Positions 62,379-64,000 of a DNA stretch of 64,000 nucleotides are shown here, in pieces. Made by a program: the position numbers and the translations under genes. Origin of the DNA: Hevea brasiliensis (lineage: Eukaryota; Streptophyta; Magnoliopsida; Malpighiales; Euphorbiaceae); assembly GCF_030052815.1 (NCBI RefSeq), contig NC_079507.1:61536619-61600618 (forward strand), read 5' to 3'. Position 1 is the stretch's first letter; each line of letters opens with the position of its first letter. A model generated the notes under the pieces. That model saw nothing but the letters and a program-made list of their open reading frames with translations. It was not told the DNA's origin and ran no database searches.

Positions 62379-64000
62379 ATGCAAACCCCATAGATGAAAA
62401 CCACATATGCACCGAAGCTGCTTGGGCTAAATGTTATAGCTAGCTACAGACATATAAGAAAGAAATTGAAAGGAAGGACAAATAGAGAGGGTAAAGAGGG
62501 ATAAATGTAAATAGATTTAATAAAGGACAAAGCTAGCCCAAAAAAAAAATAAAAAGAAGTCTTGAATTGTACATCTACTAGAAGGATCCTCATATGGCCC
62601 CATTTAAAAGGTGGGATTTAGAGATAAGGCTGTTTGTTTCTTCCATATATGCAAAAGAGTATGGTAGCAAAATCGTGAGAGACTGAACATATAATATACC
62701 CCTAGATTAGGCTGCCTAATTTACATTTTCAGAAAACAGTAAACGGAGACATTAAACCAGAATTATTGACAATTTTATTCATATTTATAGAAGTAGATAG
62801 TGAAAGAAGATAAAAGAGGATAAAAAGATCCGTGATGGCTTGGATGGTGATTGTTTGCAGTGCAGAAAATAATGTTCACGTGGGAACCTCATTATTACTT
62901 AATAACAGTATCTCTAGTGCTACTCCAAGGGTCATCAACGGAGGAATATGACAAAAAAGACAAAAACAAACAGATGACAAATCAACAGGTGGGAGAATCT
63001 TGTACGCACAAACATGAACTTGAGTACTGCAGCATTTATATGTTAAATCTAGGGGAGTGAGGTCAGTCACAGATCAAGGCCATATGCGTTGCTGTCAGAA
63101 TCTTGGATTTTTTTTTTTTCTTTTTTACGGTCAGGGTTCTAACAATAGAACAAGGCCCATCTTCTTCACTCTGCCACAAAAAGAGATTAGTGTCCGTCAC
63201 TCTTTGCCAAAAATCTCCCTCACACGCACAAGGAAAGACGCAACCAACTTTGCCCCTTATGCCGAAAGTTGGGTATCACAAGGAGTTAGTGATATTGAAT
63301 GATTGTAAGACCCTGACAGTGAAAGATGGAAACAAATCCTTTTAAGAGTGGGTGATTGATGCCAGTGGTAGCAGAAGGCCACCATTACGTGTAAATCCGA
63401 GAGAATCAGTTGTTAGGCAAGTTTCGGAAAATTCAGAGAAAATCTTGAAAAGGCCATTGATTCAAAAGGCCTTTAAATAATTGACATTAATCACCTACTG
63501 CCTTTTGATGGGAAAGGAATTGAACTTGAGAATTATCACCTCATCTCCACTAGTCTGAAACGGCAAACGATATTTTACAACATAGGCAGAAATGAAAATT
63601 CTACAAAGCAGTAGACCACATTACCTGCGCTTAAAAACGAGAGGAAAAAATGATTAATTAGCATAGGGACAGGCCCTTTGGAACTCCCCTTTTGTGCATT
63701 CGTATTTCCCTCCTCAATGCATCTCCGTGCATTAAAAGCTAAATATTGTTAAATATATAGAAGCAATAAAGTAATTCTTCTAATGCCATCCATTTCTACT
63801 ACGAATATTGGAAGCCAAAACTTTGATCTTAAATTTTTGTTGCAGCAAAGCCAAGTAATTTTTCCCCTCATAAAACCTACTCGAAGAATCAAATGATTAC
63901 ATTGCACAAGGATGAAACAAAAGTACACAAGGTACACGATGTCCACACAAAAAATACTGCACTCCGTCATTACCAACATCATATAAAGCCCTTACCAAGT
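62379..64000. other. Region upstream of MIR169 to the window end
   Basis: The part next to the hairpin is presumably the MIR169 promoter and primary-transcript leader, but no certain TATA box was assigned. A poly-T run lies near 63107-63119. The remaining short frames have no recognisable domain. Nothing else supported. Confidence 0.45.

Noticed and set aside
62181..62384. 67-codon minus-strand frame across the miR169 hairpin
   Set aside because: Its central residues are simply the translated stem and loop of the miRNA precursor; no family signature.

Overview
The window is nuclear DNA of a flowering plant, almost certainly a core eudicot. The genes carry GT-AG introns, the intergenic DNA is very AT-rich and full of A/T microsatellites, LTR-type insertions are present, and the proteins belong to plant-specific families (SABATH methyltransferase, SKU5-similar cupredoxin, E-class PPR, plant Pur-alpha, a kinesin-14, MIR169). 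A rosid, perhaps Malpighiales, seems plausible, but the sequence alone does not fix the species.

Layout. 0.5-2.5 kb: decayed copy of the spliceosome factor CWC25 (+). 3.7-13.1 kb: 12-exon EPL1 gene of the NuA4 histone acetyltransferase (+), with two small LTR-like insertions in its largest intron. 14.8-16.4 kb: five-exon 40S ribosomal protein S4 gene (-) with telo-box promoter. 18.7-20.5 kb: intact SKS gene (+). 26.5-28.4 kb: a tandem SKS pseudogene (+), separated from the intact copy by about 6 kb of repeat-like DNA. 29.0-30.5 kb: SABATH methyltransferase (-). 31.2-35.1 kb: AT-rich tandem repeat split by a 2.84-kb element with a clean 5-bp target duplication. 38.3-45.7 kb: Pur-alpha gene (-) with two apparent GC-AG introns and a gag relic in an intron. 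48.4-50.1 kb: intronless PPR gene (+). 52.8-58.8 kb: 11-exon kinesin-14 gene (-) whose last exon supplies a hydrophobic C-terminal tail. 62.3 kb: MIR169 precursor (-).

The genes do not form a pathway; they are independent plant transcription units. EPL1 (chromatin), RPS4 (ribosome) and Pur-alpha (DNA/RNA binding) are housekeeping functions. The SKS, SABATH, kinesin and MIR169 genes are developmental or metabolic. Exon boundaries were read by eye from splice signals, phase continuity and family knowledge. No alignment or transcript data were used, so individual junctions could be off. The best leads are the unannotated miRNA, the hidden last kinesin exon, the GC donors, the nested repeat and LTR structures, and the two pseudogenes.
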